This document shows positions 21,120 through 31,796 of a stretch of DNA of 64,000 bases, one piece after another. Source of the stretch: Phialophora verrucosa (taxonomy: Eukaryota > Ascomycota > Eurotiomycetes > Chaetothyriales > Herpotrichiellaceae). Location: positions 3,348,001-3,412,000 of the forward strand of contig MSED01000002.1 in the NCBI GenBank assembly GCA_002099365.1, in the 5' to 3' direction. How positions within the stretch are numbered: the first letter of the stretch is position 1; every line of letters begins with the position of its first letter. The translations under genes and the position numbers were made by a program. Below the pieces are notes generated by a model. That model did not search any database and was not told the origin of the DNA. It saw only the letters and a list, made by a program, of their open reading frames with translations.

Positions 21120-22148
21120 ATGTCGTCGAAAATGAAGGGTAAAATTTGCATCGTGACAGGAGGTGGACATGGATTCGGCGAGGCCATGGCCAAGCGCTTT
21201 GTTGAAGAAGGCGCCCGAGTGGTAATTGCGGATATCAATCCTAAAGCTGGCCAAAGAGTCGAACAAGAAATCAATGCCACGCATGGCCCCAAGACAGCCT
21301 TGTTCCAGGAGGCAAATGTGACGAGTAAAGCCTCGTGGGAGAAACTGCTGGAGGTCACGCTGAAGGAGTTTGGCGGCGTCGACGTCCTGGTCAATAATGC
21401 GGGAACCACCTATCCGAAGAAGCCCTCGCATGAGGTGACCGAAGAGGAGTATGACAAGGTCATCACCGTCAACCAGAAGTCCATCTTTCTCAGCGTCGCC
21501 GTGGTTGTGCCTTACTTTATAGAGAAGAAGGCCGGCACGATCCTCAATGTTAGCTCTGTGGGAGGCATTCGGGTGAAGAACGGGCTGGTATGCTATCGTG
21601 ATCCCATTCAATGTGAGGCCTGCCTGATGGTTGACATTTGTAGGTATGGTATGGTGCGACCAAGGCGTTTGTGAACAAGGTAAAGAAATGACCCCGAACT
21701 GCCCAGGCGGAGGCAATTCAGTGGCTGACGTTGCCTAGATCACAGAGGGCCTTGCATCTGAATATGGCCACTCCGGAATAAAAGTCAACGCCGTTTGTCC
21801 AATCCTGGGATATACCGACTTGTGAGCCCGACTGGTGATATCATGAAGTTGCGACCAAACGATGGCTAATTTATATCATAGGGCACAATCCTTCATGGGT
21901 GTCGACGATACACCGGAGAACAGAGCGAAATTCGAGGCTTCTTTCCCACGAGGCGAAGCCTTGAAGCTGAACACCTCTGTCGGATATGTCGCCAATGCTG
22001 CCGTCTATCTCTGCTCGGATGATGCTGCATTCGTGTCCGGCATATGCTTACCTGTGGACGGAGCGGCCACCGTGTTCGCGGCTGGAGGTATGTTGTGAAG
22101 GTTGGCCGTTCAATGAGAAAGCTGACGAGTATCCTAGTGGGCAAGTAA
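21120..22148 (+). CDS. Short-chain dehydrogenase/reductase (SDR)
   Basis: Five exons (21120..21587, 21644..21679, 21739..21821, 21882..22087, 22138..22148) give 267 residues, the usual classical-SDR length. The four introns are 50-60 nt, each with GT(A/G) donor and a TAG acceptor. The protein begins CIVTGGGHGFGEAMAKRF, the TGxxxGxG dinucleotide-binding motif. It continues with DVLVNNAGT (NNAG motif), ILNVSSVGG (catalytic Ser region) and, only after splicing, WYGATKAFV (the YxxxK catalytic pair). The C-terminal VSGICLPVDGA is typical of FabG-like 3-oxoacyl reductase relatives. The Asp after the second strand (IADINP) favours NAD over NADP. The substrate is unknown. Its 3' end faces that of the MFS pump 295 bases away. 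Confidence 0.88.
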
Positions 22149-22443
22149 TTTGGAGATTGTGAGCCTCAAGACAGCTGAGGCGGGTGTCGCCTTTGGCCGT
22201 CCAAGCCACCGACGAAGGTGTGCAAGGTATACTTCTGGAAAACTGTCTTCCAGAAATTGGTGGATTGTGTCTGAGGGCCAGTGCAGGACTTGCTCGATGA
22301 GAGGTTGCTGGCTTGGACAAGCCAAGTACACACCAGTTCCAAGTAATTCGCGATTGATAGGCACCGTCACAAGTCACCCTGTCGCCTTCTTGCCTGTTGA
22401 GTGTTTCGACAGCTGCTCCTCGTGCTTGCTGTTAGCCCGTACT

Positions 22444-24265
22444 TTACGACTGCTTCTGCTTGACCGAGCGCCATTCGATCAGGAGACTTCCCACAATCGT
22501 CGTGCAAGCCAAGGCGACAGCCAGGTACCAAGTATGAGTCAAGCTCCGGTCGATACCGCCCAAGACCTCATCCCACCGCTCCATGGGGACCCCTTTCTTG
22601 ATATCGCCAAGTCCGTGCTCTTCAATGAACGCCGGCGTCAAACCCGGTACAACATCTTGCAAGCTTGACGACAACTGATTCGTGAATATCACCTGTGCAA
22701 TGGCGATAAACACCGCAGGACCTATACTCTGTCCGAACAAGATGACCCCGATGCCTAGATTGACATCTGCGGCACTCAACGTCGTCTGAACCGCCGCTTG
22801 GGAGCCTTGGAAGCCGATGCCTCCACTGAAGCCTGCGAATCCGGAATAGAGGATGATCTGGGCCAGGGACGTGTGGAGATCGTATGTTGTCATCAAGCCC
22901 GCGGCAATCGGCATGCATATGGAGGCGAAGATCATAAAGGGGGCGTAGTAGCCAAAAGTGGTGGTGCCAAGGCCCTGAAGAAAGAGCCCGAGCATCATTC
23001 CAACGAGGATGGGGATCATTAGGTAGCCGCTCTCGCCGGGAGTCTATCAGCCAGGACACAGCATTGTCAGTACATGTTTTCTTGTAGTCGCGAACTGGCC
23101 GCACGGAGTCTTACCCGGGATCGAACGACTTGATAGTACGTTGGTAAATACCACTCCAGGACGTTCGTCATCGAGTTAGTGCACGTCGTGAAGATGAAGC
23201 CCGCGATGACACTGCGGCTTCTGATGACGCGGAACGGAAGTGCTGCCGAGTCTCCGCGTCGGCGTTGATTGAAGACGAAGGCGGCGAGCAGCACAGCAAA
23301 TACAACGAACAATCCAATCACTTTCCCATCTGACCAGGGATACTTTGTGCCCGCCCAGGATAGCGCGACGAAGAGTGCCGTGAGAGAAGGAATGAACAAG
23401 CAGTTGCTGACGAGGTCGAGCTCTCTGATCTTCTGAGTCACTGTGAGCTCATCTTCTTGGCGGGTCCTTGGGTCTGAGAAGAGGAAAAACATGGTCGCCA
23501 GCGATACAGCGCCAATCGGAAGGTTGATCCTACGAATAAGTCAAGGGTCAAGCTACCTTGATCGTGCCTGCGGCCGAGAAGAGCATACCAGAAACACCAT
23601 CTCCACCCCAAAGACTGTGTCAACGCACCACCGACTATAGGCGCCGCAATGATCGCAAGCGATTCCACGCACGCCATCGACCCCGCAAACACTGGCCGGC
23701 GGTTGAGCGGCAGGATGTGCACCACGACCGCAAAACACCCAGCCAACTCACCCGCAAAGCCCATGCCCGTCACTGCTCTCCCTATGATGAACATGGTCGA
23801 AGAAGCAGCCGTGGCACAGACCAAAGAGCCGACGAGAAAGATGATATTGCTCACCATAAAGATGGCCTTGATTGAGAAGAGCGTATACAGCTTCGCGAAT
23901 CCGAATTGGAACGCGCAAGTGCACAGTCGAAACGCAGACGAGTACCAGCCTACGTCGGCGACGGTGTGGAAGTGGTTAGTGATGCTCGGCACGGCGGTAG
24001 CAACGATGTTGGCATCGAGTCCTCCGAGGATAAGGATCACACATAGTGCGATGATGGTGAACCAAAATTTCGAGCCACTTGGATAGTCGGGCTCTGTGCC
24101 TGAGGTGGACTCGATGTTGAGAGGCTCGACTGTTCGTGCTGAGCCTGCCGTACGTGGTGGTTGAGTTTGCTCTTGTGGGTTTTGTTGGCGCTGCTGCAAA
24201 CCGGGCAAGACCGTGATCGCTTCGTCCTCGAGAGGAAGGATCTCACTTGTCATTGTAGTCGTCAT
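22444..24265 (-). CDS. MFS transporter of the Tri12/DHA14 efflux type
   Basis: Three exons (24265..23589, 23529..23115, 23043..22444) encode 563 residues. The introns 23588..23530 (GTATGC/CGTAG) and 23114..23044 (GTAAGA/GATAG) restore the standard motif RWCFWINLPIGAVSL, which is the drug:H+ antiporter-2 (14-span) landmark. Before the first span is an ~70-residue cytoplasmic Pro/Gln-rich region. Landmarks include LDANIVATAVPSI in helix 1 and GRAVTGMGFAGEL near helix 4. The best relatives by pattern are the fungal Tri12-like and siderophore/toxin efflux families. It should sit in the plasma membrane or vacuole and export small molecules using the proton gradient. The cargo cannot be told from sequence. 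Confidence 0.88.
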
Positions 24266-25182
24266 TGTGCGCGACTCTTGAGAAAGTAATCACGAGAAAC
24301 AGACGAGTACTGTGTATTGTGTAGGAGGGACAGGTCTGCGTTGTTATCGTAGAGGATGTGCGGGGCGGTCAGTAATTTTTGATTCATTGGCACCCTGCTC
24401 CGTACTGTAAGTAGACGACAGATACATGATCTGACCATATCTACACACATGAGACTAGGCACTGTTTGGCCAGGGAGAAGGCCCAAGTACTGTACCATAG
24501 AATAGAGCAAAGGCACCTGCTGAGAGCAGTCTCCACGTGTACTGAGCGGGATACGAACACGATACGTCTTCGATGTATTAGCAACGTTGAAATACGGAGC
24601 TATTCCGCTCTGAGAGATGCTGCGGGCAAACATGCCAAGAAAAAGCCAGCTGAAATAACTCAGAAAATTGCCGTGGCGCGTGCAACTTGATTAACGACTT
24701 TATCACGAATGGAATGCGACTCAAGCTCGAGCTCAGCCGCCTCATTTGTCCTAAGCGCAGAGTAAAGTAGAGAACAAGTTTCTGTAAGAAAGATTTATTA
24801 TGCAGTTTTTCACTTGTGCTTATGCCAAAACCAGGGTATCTTCAACCACCAGCCAGATATGCTGAAATGAAAAGGAAAGTTTTTGCGGACGTTGCTTAAG
24901 GAAAGGCCATGCATCGGTCCGCTGTTTGCATATCCTGTACCACGTTGCCCGGTGTTGTTCCACCTGAATACAGCCACATGGAGACCCAATCCCAATGGTA
25001 GGTGACACGATGGTCGTACTTTTTGTTCTGGCTCCCTTGCCCGGTCTCCCCTAGTTGCTGTGTGTTGCAAGGTCATGAACTGTCGTCCCAAATACCGTCC
25101 AGAAGATCCAGTCTGGAACCCGACAGGTCGGACCGGCGACTGCCTTTCCCCCATCATCTGCCCATCTCACGGACGAAGCCCT
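24266..25182. other. Promoter of MFS gene and 3' flank of But2 gene
   Basis: No further coding region supported. Both neighbours are on the minus strand. Confidence 0.45.
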
Positions 25183-25818
25183 TTATGCGGTGGGAGGATA
25201 CTGCATAGGTGGCAGGCCGTAGGAGTAGGCGGTGTAGATGCCGATTGGGCATTCATCCTGGTCTTGGAAGAACCAGAAGTTGGTGTCATTGGTGCTCGTC
25301 ATGCCAGCAACGCAGGTACCGGCGCCGACGAAGCAAGGGCCGACATCGATGGTATAGGCGTTACCTGGTTCCATGTGAATGGGTGGGAATGGCGGGAAAG
25401 GACCTGGGGCTGGCTGGTTGTTCCATGTCGTCTCCGGTCCGGGGCAGCTTCCTGGGTTGTAACCAGTGAAGAAGAACGACCCACCGCCCTCGTAGTCGAA
25501 GTTGGAGGTCTTCAGTTGAGATTTGGCCGGGAAGATGAACTCCAACGTGCAGTTTGCGTCTGCTCTCTCTGCGGGCACGTCGAAGCTGAAGATGGAGGCA
25601 ATGTCGTTAGGTGTGAAGACGCCGTTGTATTGCGGCCCAAATGCCTTGTCTGGTTGAGACTTTGAGATTTGGGTGATGTAGTGAGGGAACTCGAATTGAC
25701 CGGCCTCGAGTTCTGCAGGGCAGCCTTCACGCGGCGCAAGGGCGCGTTTGCGCAGGACTTCACCTGGGTATGCGGCGGCGAGGCCGGCCAAGGCGGCAAC
25801 GATAGCGAATGACTTCAT
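25183..25818 (-). CDS. Secreted protein with But2 C-terminal-like domain
   Basis: A 211-residue single-exon protein with ATG at 25818. The first 16 residues (MKSFAIVAALAGLAAA) form a clear signal peptide. A likely dibasic Kex2 site (LRKR) follows at about residues 22-25. The body carries the fungal But2-family pattern: GCPAELEAGQFEFPHYITQI near the start, then SQPDKAFGPQYNG, IASIFSFDVP and CTLEFIFPAK. The family is named after the S. pombe ubiquitin-like-binding protein But2, but the secreted fungal members are mostly extracellular or cell-wall proteins of unknown role. Six Cys residues (e.g. SCPGPE, GPCFVGAGTC) may form disulfides. It is probably extracellular, possibly host- or substrate-facing; that is inference. 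Confidence 0.8.
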   Translation of the reverse strand: MKSFAIVAALAGLAAAYPGEVLRKRALAPREGCPAELEAGQFEFPHYITQISKSQPDKAFGPQYNGVFTPNDIASIFSFDVPAERADANCTLEFIFPAKSQLKTSNFDYEGGGSFFFTGYNPGSCPGPETTWNNQPAPGPFPPFPPIHMEPGNAYTIDVGPCFVGAGTCVAGMTSTNDTNFWFFQDQDECPIGIYTAYSYGLPPMQYPPTA

Positions 25819-27322
25819 CTTCCTGTCTTGATGTGTGGTTGGCGAGTGATATTAGGAGTACAGAGTAAGAATTGCGCAACAATATGTGCAAGCCGCGGGT
25901 GTTCAAGCGAGTGACGGTAGCGAGTGACAGACGGCAGAGGAGAAGAAGAGTTGGGCTTGAGTCAAAACAGCCTGCCCATATCAAGAGCAGATATAGAAGG
26001 AGTGGGTACGTCCATGGGAGGGAGATTGCGCTTGCAGTCCAACAGCCGAATGGCCATGCTCGAGGTGCGGGAGCGGGTCAGGCAATGGCAAGCTGTCGCA
26101 GCGCTCCAAAGCTTCTTCGTCCATTGACCTTGAGGGTGTGGGGGACGCTGGACCACAAGACGGGCATCGAAGCTTGAGCAACTCTATGAATGCACGTCAC
26201 CTTACCCGGTAGTGAGACAAGCCTCCCGTCAAACTGCCTGATTTGCCTGGTTTTGAGACGGCTTGGTCACCTGCCGCGAAACGGGTGTGGTGTCAGTGGA
26301 CGGTACGAGATTTGAGCCTTCCCCTAGCACGGGGTCAGAGCGGAGCTTAGGTGGCTTGGACAGAGCTTGGATAGAGCTTAAGGTTTGCCGCTCGTCTCCA
26401 GAGGGCAGCATAGCTTCCTCTGACTGGATGTTACCCAGGCCATGATCCGATCCGAATTTCTGGCGTGATTTTCATTCGCAGACAACCGGATATCTTAGCC
26501 TTTGCGTCTGCGCGAGTACGAGGTACATACGAGGGTAGCTTCGCGACCCGAGAGTGCTCGTGAATGCTTTCTCTTCATTAAGGTTAAGCGACTTGTTGTG
26601 AGCTGGACCGAGCCCCCGAGTGTTACTTTGAAAACAAAAACAAACCCTCCGAGGCGCAGGGCAACTGTGCGTCAGCATTTCCGGGTGCATTTGATCCGTT
26701 TGATTGTTGAGACTTCGTACTCGTACTCTCTGAAGCAGAAATTGAGGGGGATGGAGGTTGGAAGTTTGTCACAGAGCTGTTGCCCGTTTGTCGGAACGGC
26801 AAATTGCAGGTCCAGGGGTATGCGCACCGAGCTCCTCCAAGTGGCATCGGCTGCCCTCTGGCCTCGAGCCAAGCTCCACAAGAGATCTTCATGGCGTGAT
26901 TGGGTTCTGACGAACACGCCCTGGGTTGCGCCACGACTGGGAACAAGCATTGGCTGAGGGTTGCTAAAAAAAGAAGCCTAACATGAAAAACCGGCAAGTT
27001 ACTCGTACCAGCAGATGGAGCAAACGCCCCCGGAAATGCTTCCTGGTAACGAGTGTGTTGAAGTAACAGTGTCAATTGGAGTTGTTCATTCATAATTGTC
27101 TGTGTAGGTCAATAGGCAGATGAAGGCCTGGCAGCAATCTCTGCCAATACGGCCTCACACGTGACTTATCTCGTGACTACTACGTGACTACCCACGTGAT
27201 CAGCACCAACGCGTGTCACGTGAAACAGCTATCGTCCCTATTCCTGCGCTCGCCGCTTTACTCACCCTCCTACGCTGTCCCTGAGCGCTCTCTAGGCACT
27301 CCTACCTACAAGTAAGCCTGAG
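25819..27322. other. Intergenic with E-box cluster at its right end
   Basis: About 1.5 kb between divergent genes, with only short frames. The notable content is the CACGTG cluster at 27158-27222, listed separately. Confidence 0.45.
27158..27222. promoter_or_regulatory. Cluster of CACGTG E-boxes
   Basis: Three perfect CACGTG palindromes (27158-27163, 27193-27198, 27217-27222) plus TACGTGAC at 27181 and TCGTGAC at 27170 occur in 65 bases. CACGTG is the classic bHLH site (Cbf1/Pho4/USF type), and SREBP-type factors can also bind E-boxes. The cluster lies about 100 bases upstream of the degraded transcription-factor frame. Whether it served that gene, or serves the divergent But2 gene 1.3 kb away, is unknown. 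Confidence 0.6.
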
Positions 27323-28659
27323 GTGCCTGGCTCACCGTTCTCCAGGACTGCAGAGGTGCTTGATCGGGACACGGCAGCCCAAATCCAACCCAGAGAAGCC
27401 AGCTCAATCCCACTCACGGTAGAGGAGAGCCCCGCGCAGAGCAGGATTGTCACCACCCCCAGGCTCCTTGGTTATGTTGGTGAAGACTCGTACATGTCGT
27501 GTCCGTCACCGCGTCTAGGCTACAGTGCCAGACGACTCGGTGTCATCGTGGACAGATTTAAACAAGAGCTGCTGTCCGGCACAGGCGCAACGGTGCTCCC
27601 CTCGACAGTGGTAATCAAAGCGTCCATCGATGCCTACTTCAAACATCTCTTCCATGTCTCTCCAGTGCTTGACCGGCGGGACTTTAGTACTGAATCACCA
27701 CCTATCTTACTGCTCCAAGCCCTCTGCTTGGTGAGGAGCATGCTTCGTCATTTAACACCATCGGGTTCTATGGGAGACAGTGAACACATGTACATCAAAG
27801 TGAGAACCTTACTCAATGACGGCTATGAGAAGGACAACTTGGTCAAGTTGAAAGCACTCTGTCTGGTTGCCCATTGGCATCTTACCTCACCGCTCGACTG
27901 TGGTGTTGATTGTACCTGGCAGCGGACTGGGATCGCCCTTCGTCTTCTATTCCAATTGGGACTGCACAGAGAGTCCGCTTATTCCAAAATACCAGACCCA
28001 GGCATCTCTCGCCGGATCGCCTGGTACCTATTTGTGAGTGTCTTATGTTCCACCTCACCCGAATTTGCCAACTGACCTCGGCCGCAGGCTCAAGACAAGC
28101 TACAGGCGGCATGGTACGGAGACCGGTCTGTGTCGCGACCGAGGACTTCGACTTACGGCCTCTGGAACTAGCCGACTACGAGGACGCCAATGAACAGACC
28201 GAGCTATCTCTGGCATCCATACAACTGGCAATGATAGTGGGCAGAATGCTGGACATGCGAGGTCAAGACGTCTTCAGTTCTCCCCAAGAGGTATGGCCAT
28301 CCCTTCACATATCAACTCCAAAGGTTGACTCAGTTATGTACGCTAACCCGAAAACACCGGTGCAAGCTTTCTCCATCTTTGACTCCCTAGTAGCTTGGAT
28401 CGACAACCTGCCGAGCTCAGTGCGCTTGCATTGTTCGGGGGCTGATAGACGTTACATTCCAGGAGTTCACGAACTTCACATCCAGTACTTTGTCAGCATA
28501 ATTCTCTTCTTCCGCCTGTGTGGGCGTTTCATCTGGTGTCCCTCGGCCGGATTGACTTCCCTAGTCGCAATCGTCCCTCAAGCGATAATTCCGCCGTACT
28601 CCATGCTTTTGCCAGGGATCTCGCCTACGGAACCGACAAGGCTGCATGAGGTAGGGTAG
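27323..28659 (+). pseudogene. Fungal-specific transcription factor, frameshifted and lacking its DNA-binding domain
   Basis: Residues encoded at about 27580-28033 match the fungal transcription factor (Fungal_trans) middle homology region: IKASIDAYFKHLFHVSPVLD, ALCLVAHWHLTSP, TWQRTGIALRLLFQLGLHRE, RRIAWYLF. A normal intron (28034..28087; GTGAGT to GCCGCAG) follows, then AQDKLQAAWYG in the expected frame. The continuation (EDFDLRPLELADYEDANEQ, HIQYFVSIILFFRLCG) is in another frame, and the first frame stops at a TAG near 28168. So a one-base shift lies between about 28112 and 28140, and no alternative acceptor repairs it. No Zn2Cys6 cluster is visible upstream and the frame opens without a convincing ATG (27323 is GTG). 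I read it as a decayed regulator; a sequencing error is the alternative for the frameshift alone. Confidence 0.65.
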
Positions 28660-29466
28660 GATCCAATACTAGGAAGGGTTAGGGAGATGCGGAGGAGATC
28701 CGCCACGAGACAATATCATCAGTTGGTTCTAAGTCGAGGGCCTGCCTCATTGATTTAGCATGTTCATATTGGTGGACTTGGATGGTTAGTGTCTTCCATT
28801 GTACTTTTCTTCGGTTGGTATTCTCATGGTGGTGTGGATGGAATAGGTACTGTACCATTTGCCACCTTCCACCCGAGATTTTGACAATCAAGATTACGGA
28901 CACCCCTGCCGAGTCATCCTGCCGAGTCTCTTGTCGAGTTCCACTTGCCGAACCGGCTCTCAAGCATCAACCAATCCCGTATCTCATCACCAAAAAGAAA
29001 CCGTGACTGGGAGAGCTGTGGGCTAGCAGTGATCTGGGACTCGGTGGTTTGTGTTGGGCGAAGTCGCCAATTCAGGGCCGGCGACGAGGGAACCAACTCG
29101 GACAGTCTGACCAGGAGAAATCCGGTAAGAACCACGCGTGAGTGTTGAAGCAGGAAAGCCAGATCGCCAGCGAGACGATTTGATGAGAAGTCTCTATTGC
29201 CCGCTCAAGTCGAGTGTCCGCGAAAGTCTGATATCTTTGTTGTGAGCTCTCCTCCCACCGTCTTCTAGCATGATTATCTTGGTCCTCATTACTCCTAACA
29301 GCATGTCGACCAAGCGAACATGCCAACTAATAGTTCTTTTCTTCATGCGCCGGCAGTGCAATCTTCTAGTTTGCACATTAGTTTCTCGCTCAAAACAACA
29401 ACACGCAACAATTGGAAACCAAGGTCTAGCCCGCACGCAATTCAGTCGTGTGTGCCTTTCTGTCCG
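28660..29466. other. Intergenic, no gene seen
   Basis: 3' flank of both neighbours. Short frames only. Confidence 0.45.
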
Positions 29467-30828
29467 TCAGGCTTGCACTGATACCTGGACAGGTTGCTTT
29501 TGGCCTTCAGCCAGCGCCAGCAGGTCCACATCACACTGTACACCCCAGCGATCTGCAAATCCCTCGCACACCTCTTGACATGTCCGTGCCGCCTGCCGAG
29601 TGCGACACCGTCGATCCCAGTCGCCGGCTTGTATTAGAAGTATACTGTTCTCCACTAGCTCTTCTTCCAGTGCCATGTCATCGACCATATCGCGAACGGA
29701 CTTGAGCTTTCTTGTCGCGGCAGAAGAGACTAGGCGAGACTCCTGGAGCAAGTCTGTGAGAGAGCGAAGGGTATGCGTGAGCTCATCGGTCTGAGACGCG
29801 AGTATTTGGAGCGATAACAGCGGATCCTGAGGTCGCAGGAAGGGCAAGGCCGAGGCCAGGTTGTTGATATCGTCGAGGAGTAAGTCAATTAGTTCTTCCG
29901 GTAGTTGCCACAGAGAGCCCCCGTACATGAGGGAATGCGACTGCGTAAACAGGTCCCGTGTCTTGTGTGTTCGGTGCGTGGCCATTGAGGTGTACGCCGT
30001 GCTCAAGCGAGTGACGCCGTACTCTATATTCGCCTGCGGCCCAAGATCCTTCAGGCCTGTTATCACACGGCGGACGGTTCCTCCGCCCTCGCTGACTGCG
30101 TCTTCGGGATTAACGCACATGCGCGTCAGGTTCTCAATGTCGCGGAGTCGTTTTCGGAGCAATGGCGACATTGTTTCGTCTTCCTGTTCGGCCTCGGATT
30201 CCGGACCGTAATCTGAGCCGTCGTAGGCAGACTCGTGTCTCTGATGTCCCGGCTTTTGGGGTTCTTGTGGTTGCGAATCCGTGCGGTTCGACGGCAAACC
30301 TGATGTTGGCGATAGTCCATTAAATTGGTCTCGCGGGCTCTGCAAGCCCATTCCAAAACCGAGATCATGCATCGGACTCTGGAAGTCGCGCATCATAGAC
30401 GAGTCTTGCTCCACATCGCCCTCTCTGAGTCCCTCGAGCAAGATGGACTGCCCGTCTTCTTCTTCGTCCCCCTCGTCGTCCCACGCATGTCCTAGCTCAT
30501 CGGCTAAATTCCCCAAGCCGTTGTCGCGCAGCTGTTCTATGCTTCTATTGCTGTTTATGCTATTTCGACTCGGCCTGCGTGGCTGTGAGAAGGAGGGTGG
30601 TCTAGACGACTTCGATGACAGTGGGCGCGGTGTCACCGGCGATCGTGGCTGGTACGAGGTCTGCGACGTCCGCGACGACCTTCTGGAGTAGCTGGTGCCA
30701 TTTGTCGTACCGCTGGTATATGGGCTCGGCGATGTGAAGTCTTGCGACACGTCCACATTCGACAGTCGAAGGGACCTGCGTTTACGTGACGGTGTTACTG
30801 GGGAGGTTGGTGGAGAGAGACCTGTCAT
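29467..30828 (-). CDS. Conserved-looking Ser-rich protein with helical C-terminal half
   Basis: A 453-residue single-exon protein with ATG at 30828. The N-terminal ~225 residues are disordered in character, rich in Ser/Pro/Arg with SP and TP motifs (PPTSPVTPSRKRRS) that suit proline-directed kinases. An acidic patch follows (DDEGDEEEDG). From about residue 245 it becomes ordered and helical: LLRKRLRDIENLTRMCVNPED, RRVITGLKDLGPQANIEYGV, ELIDLLLDDINNLASALPFL, ending with LEEELVENSILLIQAGDWDR. The structure looks like a cytoskeletal, spindle or septation adaptor, but I cannot name the family with confidence. It is divergently transcribed from the NatB gene with a 326-base shared promoter. Confidence 0.7.
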   Translation of the reverse strand: MTGLSPPTSPVTPSRKRRSLRLSNVDVSQDFTSPSPYTSGTTNGTSYSRRSSRTSQTSYQPRSPVTPRPLSSKSSRPPSFSQPRRPSRNSINSNRSIEQLRDNGLGNLADELGHAWDDEGDEEEDGQSILLEGLREGDVEQDSSMMRDFQSPMHDLGFGMGLQSPRDQFNGLSPTSGLPSNRTDSQPQEPQKPGHQRHESAYDGSDYGPESEAEQEDETMSPLLRKRLRDIENLTRMCVNPEDAVSEGGGTVRRVITGLKDLGPQANIEYGVTRLSTAYTSMATHRTHKTRDLFTQSHSLMYGGSLWQLPEELIDLLLDDINNLASALPFLRPQDPLLSLQILASQTDELTHTLRSLTDLLQESRLVSSAATRKLKSVRDMVDDMALEEELVENSILLIQAGDWDRRCRTRQAARTCQEVCEGFADRWGVQCDVDLLALAEGQKQPVQVSVQA

Positions 30829-31154
30829 TGTCCCAGCGCAGGCGGCGTTGAACCGATGGGGAGAGTGTTGTTGTTAATTAGGAATCCCGCTATTATGAAG
30901 GTGGAAGCATGCCTGTCGACGCCATTGTCTATCTGTAAACGAGTTGTTGGATAGTAGGAATCCAAGTTCCGCCGTTGCTGTTCTGGCTCGCTCGGCGGTT
31001 TGCGCAACGGCGCGTTTCGTCGGAGTCGCAGGTGCCTCGTTTCCTCCCCCCACAATCAAACTTGACTCCATCCGCTTCATGCTTATTTCGCTCAAGTTTC
31101 GACCCTTGACCTCTGCTCTCAGACAACTATTCATCCTGGGGAAGATGACGCGCG
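30829..31154. promoter_or_regulatory. Short divergent promoter
   Basis: 326 bases separate the start codons of the Ser-rich protein (minus) and the NatB catalytic subunit (plus). Such short shared promoters can coordinate expression. No specific factor site was identified. Confidence 0.4.
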
Positions 31155-31237
31155 ATGCCAACCATAAGACGAGTCCAGCCATCGGACTTATTTCATCTGA
31201 ACCTGTGCAACTTGGATCCGTACACGGAAAATTATGA
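31145..31237 (+). promoter_or_regulatory. Upstream ORF overlapping the naa20-like start
   Basis: An ATG at 31145, ten bases before the main start and in another frame, opens 30 codons and stops at 31237, inside the main coding region. It has A at -3, while the main ATG at 31155 has G at -3. If transcripts include 31145, translation of the main frame would depend on leaky scanning. A transcription start between the two ATGs would remove the effect. Confidence 0.45.
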
Positions 31238-31796
31238 CCTAAATTTCTATCTGACCTATTTGATGAGATGGCCTTCTCTGTTCCAGTGTATTGAAGAACA
31301 TGGCCAAATTGTGGGGTACATCATTGGCAAAGTCGAAGAGTCGCCCGCCCATTTACTGTAAGTGTCCAGCCAGCCTTGCGGTTGTAAATGTGGAGCGAAC
31401 AATTTTGATTGAAAGGAAATCTCTTGCAGGAATACGGAGCATTATTTGCCATGGCATGGCCACGTCACGGCCTTGTCAATAGCACCACAATACCGTCGAC
31501 TAGGATATGGCAAGCTGCTGACGGAATCTTTGGAGACGGCATGCAACCAACAGAACGCCTGGTTTGTGGACCTCTTTGTCAGAAAGAGCAACAAGAACGC
31601 CATCAAGATGTATGAGAGTATGGGATACTCGACCTTCCGGACGGTAGTTAAGTACTACTCCGATGATCCGACTGGTATCTCAAAGAATGGAGAGGATGCG
31701 CTGGATATGAGAAAGCCACTAGATCGGGATGTCGACCGGAACCATGTTAGGGAGAATGGGGAAGATTTCAAAGTTGATCCGGAGGATGTCTTCTAA
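31155..31796 (+). CDS. naa20: N-terminal acetyltransferase NatB catalytic subunit
   Basis: Two exons (31155..31357 and 31430..31796) encode 189 residues. The intron 31358..31429 runs GTAAGT to TTGCAG, and phase 2 joining gives HLLNTEHYLPWHGHVTALSI. The N-terminus MPTIRRVQPSDLFHLNLCNL matches the conserved Naa20 opening, followed by NFYLTYLMRWPSLF. The GNAT acetyl-CoA site is RRLGYGKLL (R-x-x-G-x-G/A). Conserved late motifs are VDLFVRKSNKNAIKMYESMG and Y-S-T-F-R-T-V-V-K-Y-Y-S. NatB acetylates nascent proteins starting Met-Asp/Glu/Asn/Gln, acting at the ribosome with Naa25, which is not in this window. The tail ends DPEDVF. Confidence 0.92.

Noticed and set aside
21120..28659. Full secondary-metabolite gene cluster
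   Set aside because: No polyketide, peptide or terpene synthase backbone gene is present; only a tentative neighbourhood is claimed.
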